Positions 59,644 through 64,000 of a stretch of 64,000 nt of DNA are shown here, piece after piece; position 1 is the first letter of the stretch, and every line of letters starts with the position of its first letter. The stretch is from Sweltsa coloradensis (taxonomy: Eukaryota > Arthropoda > Insecta > Plecoptera > Chloroperlidae): assembly GCA_024449915.1 (NCBI GenBank), contig JAMZAV010001457.1, positions 62,001 to 126,000 of the forward strand. The letters are read 5' to 3'. The notes beneath the pieces are model-generated. The model was given only the letters and a program-made list of their open reading frames with translations. It was not told the DNA's origin and searched no databases. The position numbers and the translations under genes are program-made.

Positions 59644-60268
59644 TGGATGAGCGTAACGAGCGAAGCGAAGATTCCATTTAACTACACTGGAGAAAAAAAT
59701 CCGGAATGTTTTTCTTTTTTTCCTGTTAATATTATTGTGTGTTTGTTAACACGATTCCGGCTAAACCGATACTCCAATTGCGATGGAATTTTATGGTGGC
59801 CTTCGAAATCTCTGAACTTAGAACTGCCACGTTTTTTGAGCGCAATCGAAAAATAATTTCTTATGAAAATCGCAATTTTACTATTTTTTTTTCGATTTTT
59901 AAAAAAATTCTTCGACTTATAACACTAACATGCTTTATCCGATTGTAATGATTTTTTCACGGAATCTTTATTTTATGAATTTATATATTCGTGTGAAATT
60001 TGAGCGCAATCGAAAATTATTTCTCATGAGTCGCAATTTTTATGATTTTTTTTCGTTTTTTTTTAATTTAAATCGACTTATAACACCTACATGATTTATT
60101 TGATTGTAACGATTTTTTCACAGAACATTATATTATGATTTAATATATTCGTGTGAATTTTGAGCGTAGTCAAAAAATTATTTCTTATAATAATCGCAAT
60201 TTTTACGCTTTTTTCGTTTTACGCTCATCCAGCAACGCGCCTGAAAAAGCGTTTGCGAAGCTTCCTAG
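59644..60268 (+). mobile_element. HINE-like element, full length
   Basis: GGATGAGCGTAACGAGCG start, two to three internal units, TACGCTCATCC subterminal inverse, hairpin-like ACGCGCC...AGCGTTTGCG, then TTCCTAG/T. Same subfamily as 54.1 kb. Confidence 0.7.
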
Positions 60269-60454
60269 TTAATTTCAAACTACATAATATCTATGCTGAT
60301 GGTGATCTCATTAAAATAGTTTATAGATTAGTCACTACGGTTTAGCGAATGTAACTTGGTACGCCCGTAGGGTCTTGTGTTAGCCTACTTTGTAGACCAA
60401 CACTTCATTATACAAAACTTGTTTTCATCCATAATAATAATTTCATACCATAAT

Positions 60455-61242
60455 TGGATGAGCGTAGCGAGCGTAGCGAGCGAAGCGAAGATTCCATTTC
60501 ACTACACTGGAGAAAAAAATCCTGAATGTTTTTTTTTCTTTCTTTCTTTCTTTCTTTCTTTTTTTTTTGTATTTTTGTCTGTCTGTTAACACGATTCCGG
60601 CTAAACCGATACTCCGATTGCGATGAAATTTTATGGATGCCTTTCGAAATCTCTGAACTAAGAACTCCCACCTTTTTGAGCGCAATCGAAAAATTTTTTC
60701 TCATGAAAATCGCAATTTTACGATTTTTTTTTTTCGATTTTTTAAAGATTTCTTCGGCTTAAACTCCTACATGCTTTATCCGATTGTAATGATATTTTTA
60801 CAGAATCTTAATTTTATGAATTGATATATTTGTGTGAAATTTGAGCGGAATCAAAAAATTATTTCTCATGATAATCGCAATTTTACGTTTTTTTTTTTAA
60901 ATTTCTTAGACTTATAACACCTACATCTTTATCCGATTTTAATGATTTTTTTCACAGAACCTTAATTTTAAAAATTAATATATTCTGTAAAATTTGTGCG
61001 CAATCGAATAATTATTTTTTTATGAAAATTTCAACATTACGATTTTTTTCCTTTTCTTAAATTACAATTAATTTAAAAAAATTAAGTTAATTTTTTTATT
61101 AATTTGATTTAATTTAAAAAAAAATTTTTCAACAAAGTTCTGATTTTTTCACAGAACAACCGAAAATCCGCATAACACATGGCAGCTCAATGCACCAATT
61201 ACGCTCATCCAACAACGCGGCGGGACTTAAGCGTTTCCCTAG
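60455..61242 (+). mobile_element. HINE-like element, full length
   Basis: Start GGATGAGCGTAGCGAGCGTA, (CTTT)n run at about 60,537-60,562, three internal units, TACGCTCATCC, hairpin AACGC...GCGTT-like, then TTCCCTAG/T. The 3' tip (CGGCGGGACTTAAGCG) is that of subfamily 2, while the body is subfamily 1, so the end may have been exchanged. Confidence 0.7.
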
Positions 61243-61259
61243 TTTTATGTAGATCTACG

Positions 61260-63380
61260 AAAAAATAAATTTCCTATACTTACAGGAAACTATATTCTCC
61301 GATAAATCATTATTCAAAAAGATACCTACTAAAACAAAATATACATATTGCTATACCTACTGAAACATATTATTCCTGAAATTGTTACAGGGACCTATAG
61401 TCTCGTTTATTTTATTATACCTATACTTGAACTTATAGGTTCCTCAAACAACAGGAACATACAGGAGTCTGTTATATCATATTTATAGATGACTACTAAA
61501 AACATACAGGTTCTTGATTCTTACTGGAACCTATAGCCTCGTATATATAATTATACATATAGATACCTACTGAAACATATAGGTTTCATGGTAGGTACAT
61601 ACAGGAACCTATAATCTCGGATATATAATTATGCATATAATACCTCTGGAACATACAGGTTCCTTATTCTACAGGGAACCCATAGGCCTCGTATATATTA
61701 TTATACATATAGATGCCTACTTAAACATATAGGTTCTTGATTTTACAGGAAACCTATAGTCTCAGGGATATATAATTATACTATAGAAAAAAACCTACTG
61801 TAAACAAAACAGTTTCCTCAAAGCATACAGGAACCTATAGGCTCGTATTTATCATTTACATATAGATACCTACTGGAACATATAGGTTTCCTTATAATTT
61901 CCCGGAACCTATAGCTCTGATAAATTTTTTACGTATAGAAACCTACTTTAAACATATAGGTTCTTGATTCTTACGGAAACCCAGGCTCGTATTTATCATT
62001 AAAAACATATATTACCTACTGAAACATACAGGTTCCCTTATAATTTCAGGAACCTATAGCCTCTGATAAATTATTTTACGTATAGAAAACCCACTGAAAA
62101 ATATAGGTTCCTTATTCTTAAGGAACCTATAGTCTCTTAAATATGATTATGCATATAATACCTCGGAAACATATGGTTCATGGTAGTACATACAGGAACC
62201 TATGTCTCGTATATATAATTATGCTATAAATACCTACTGGAACATACAGGTTCCTTATTCGTACAAGAACCTATAGTCCCCGTATATATAATTATACATA
62301 TAGATTTCCCCACTAAACCATATAGGTTCTTAATTCCCTTTCAGGAACCTAATTAAGTCTTGTATATATAAATTATACAATAGATACCTACTGTAACATA
62401 CGGTTTCTCATGCTACAGGAACCATAGGCTCTATTTATCATTTATACGTATAGAAACTTACTAAAACATATAGATTCCTTATTCTTACAGGAACCTATAG
62501 CCTCAGATAAATTATTACACGTATAGAAACCTACTGAAACATATAGGTTCCTTATTATTACAGGAACCTATAGTCTCGTATACCTACTGGTAAATACAGG
62601 TTCCTTATTCTTACAAGAACCTATAGATTCCCCATAAATATTATATGTTAAAAAAACCTACTGAAACATAAGGTTTTCCCTTTCTCTTACAGGAACCTTA
62701 TAGTCTCCGATAAATTATTATACGCGCATAGAAACCGAAATGAAACATATAGGTTCCTTATTATTACAAGAACCTATAGTCTCGTATATATAATTATGCA
62801 TATAGATCCTACTGGGAACATACAGGTTCCTCATGCATACATGAACCTATAGGCTCGTATTTATCATTATACGTATAGAAACCTACTAAAACATATAGAT
62901 TCCTTATTCTTACAGGAACCTAAAGCTTCCGATAAATTATTATACGTATAGAAACCTACTAAAACTATAGATTCCTTTTCTTACAGGAACCTTTAGCCTC
63001 AGATAAATTATTATTCGTATAGAAACCTACTGAAACTTATAGTTTCCTTATTCATACAGGAACCCATAGCCTCAGAATAAATTATTATACGTATAGAAAC
63101 CTACTGAAACTTATAGATTCCTTAATCTTTTCAGGAACCTATAGCCTCAGATAAAATTATTTTACGTATAGAACCTACTGAACTTATAGATTCCTTATTC
63201 TTACTGGAACCTACAGCTTCCGATAATTTTATAAGTATAGAAACCTACTGAAAAATATCGAGTCTTTATTCCTACAGGAGCCTATAAATTCCAACAAATT
63301 ATTATACGTCTAGAAACCTACTGAAACATATAGGTCTAACAGGAACCTATAGAATCATATTGAATTTTATTGTGTTCCGT
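61260..63380. repeat. Right subterminal tandem array of CACTA-like element
   Basis: About 25-30 copies of a unit of 70-80 bases: CATATAGGTTCCTTATTCTT, ACAGGAACCTATAG, CTCGTATATATAATTATACA, TATAGATACCTACTGAAA. Each unit contains the inverted pair AGGTTCCT/AGGAACCT, so single strands can form repeated hairpins. The longer right array and shorter left array share the CCTATAG word. Confidence 0.82.
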
Positions 63381-63596
63381 AGGATTTTTTTCACCTAGCA
63401 TTTCAGTGTCTTATGTTTTTCCTTTTCAGTCCTATTAATACTATACCCCAGGAAAAATATAACCCTGTATTTTTTATAAGTTACAAATTACACCTATAGG
63501 ATTCCATTCATCATATACACACCTATGCAAAACCCACAGGGAAAACATAAAATTCTATAGGGTGTCTAAGGTTTTCTATAGTTTTTTCCAGTAGGG

Positions 63597-64000
63597 TGGT
63601 AACGCTGAAGTATCGGCAGACGCCAAGGACACACCCGTGTCTGAGACCGCCAGCTGCCCGTCCCTGCCCATGGGTCCTGGTATTGCTGAACTAATATCGG
63701 ACGCCCAGGACACACCTATGTTGGAGACTGCCAGCTGCCCGTCCCTGCCCGAGGGTCCTGGTAACGCAGAACTATCGACGATCGCCCTGGCCACACTGGT
63801 ATCGGCGACCGCCGGCTGCCCATCCGGTCCCGAGGTGTCGGAGACTGCCTGCTGCTTGTCCATGCCCGAGGGTCCTGGGAGCACTGAATTATTGACGGAC
63901 GCCTTGGCCATACCGGTGTCGGAGACTGCCGGTTGCCAGTCCCTGTTAGGGGCTCCGGGTAACGAAGATCTATCGACGGACGCCCAGGCCGCACCGGCAT
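63597..64000 (+). CDS. Continuation of macrodomain protein: 27-residue repeats
   Basis: Continues in frame from 51,323 once the CACTA-like insertion and one TG are removed. It is open to the window end and encodes about five repeats of 27 residues: GNAELSADAQDTPV, then SETASCPSLPEGP, with substitutions. Composition is Ser/Pro/Ala/Asp-rich with one Cys per repeat; no known fold. The repeats look like a long flexible tail on the macrodomain. The minus-strand frame over the same bases is an antisense shadow. The 3' end lies outside the window. Confidence 0.72.

Larger units (their letters stand above)
51324..63596. mobile_element. 12.3-kb CACTA-like DNA transposon
   Basis: Ends CCCTACTGGAAAAAA and its exact complement (inverted repeat about 24 bases with one mismatch) are flanked by TG at 51,322-51,323 and 63,597-63,598. 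Removing the element and one TG restores the 27-residue coding repeat in frame. A 2-bp duplication and long subterminal repeat arrays fit the CACTA/EnSpm (CMC) group; the terminal bases are CCCTACTGG rather than CACT, so the assignment is tentative. I find no transposase. The interior holds two CTATAGG-rich arrays, a tandem repeat of about 150 bp, five HINE-like elements, two SINE copies and a LINE ORF1. Confidence 0.78.

Noticed and set aside
61260..63380. CRISPR array
   Set aside because: Units are tandem with no constant-repeat/unique-spacer pattern, and the context is a eukaryotic transposon end.
51324..63596. Insertion being a giant intron
   Set aside because: The boundaries are CCCTACTGG...CCAGTAGGG inverted repeats with a TG duplication, not GT...AG.
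63576..64000. Minus-strand frames of 94-111 codons over the Pro/Ser repeats
   Set aside because: Antisense shadow of the plus-strand 27-residue coding repeat, which is contiguous with the macrodomain.

Overview
The window looks like animal (metazoan) nuclear DNA. It is AT-rich, has no dense operons, and contains BED-finger, C2H2-finger and macrodomain coding pieces with splice-site-like boundaries. It is dominated by DNA transposons, Helentron-like elements and tRNA-derived SINEs. The word AGGCCTA is strongly over-represented throughout (densest at 4,620-5,010 and 49,260-49,610). I associate that with echinoderm and other marine invertebrate genomes, but this is a guess from composition, not a species call.

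Host-gene candidates are few. (1) A degenerate minus-strand C2H2 zinc-finger array lies at 0.86-2.99 kb. (2) A minus-strand multi-exon gene is suggested at 23.57-29.34 kb: a large exon built from tandem repeats of about 132 residues, with a SUMO-type IKQE motif, a basic segment and a 3' splice donor, plus a small downstream exon bounded by splice signals. (3) A TARG1/OARD1-like macrodomain ORF at 50.5-51.3 kb runs into a 27-residue repeat tail. That reading frame is cut at 51,323 by a 12.27-kb insertion and resumes exactly in frame at 63,597, continuing past the window end.

Most of the rest is nested mobile DNA. 5-12 kb: two tRNA-derived SINE families and Helentron-like elements. 17.4-19.2 kb: a Helentron-like element split by a hAT with a perfect 8-bp duplication. 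19.6-20.3 kb: a PIF/Harbinger element with TAA duplication. 21 kb: a TA-flanked MITE. 22.3-23.3 kb: two SINEs. 24-26.3 kb: three hAT MITEs, one nested. 29.5-38.2 kb: a run of long palindromes. 38.6-49.0 kb: a nest of a hAT shell, a pogo-like element, a long-TIR element, an autonomous hAT relic and a transposase of a superfamily I cannot name. 51.3-63.6 kb: the large CACTA-like element, itself holding Helentron-like elements, SINEs and a LINE ORF1.

The most notable points are the macrodomain ORF split by a precisely bounded 12.3-kb CACTA-like element; a Helentron-associated (HINE-like) family defined by subterminal inverted repeats, a 3' hairpin and CTAG ends, with two inverted dimers; and a foldback element sharing its ends with the unnamed transposase element. 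Many coding relics (fingers, transposases, the tandem-repeat exon) are broken at homopolymer runs, so some frameshifts may be consensus errors rather than real decay.
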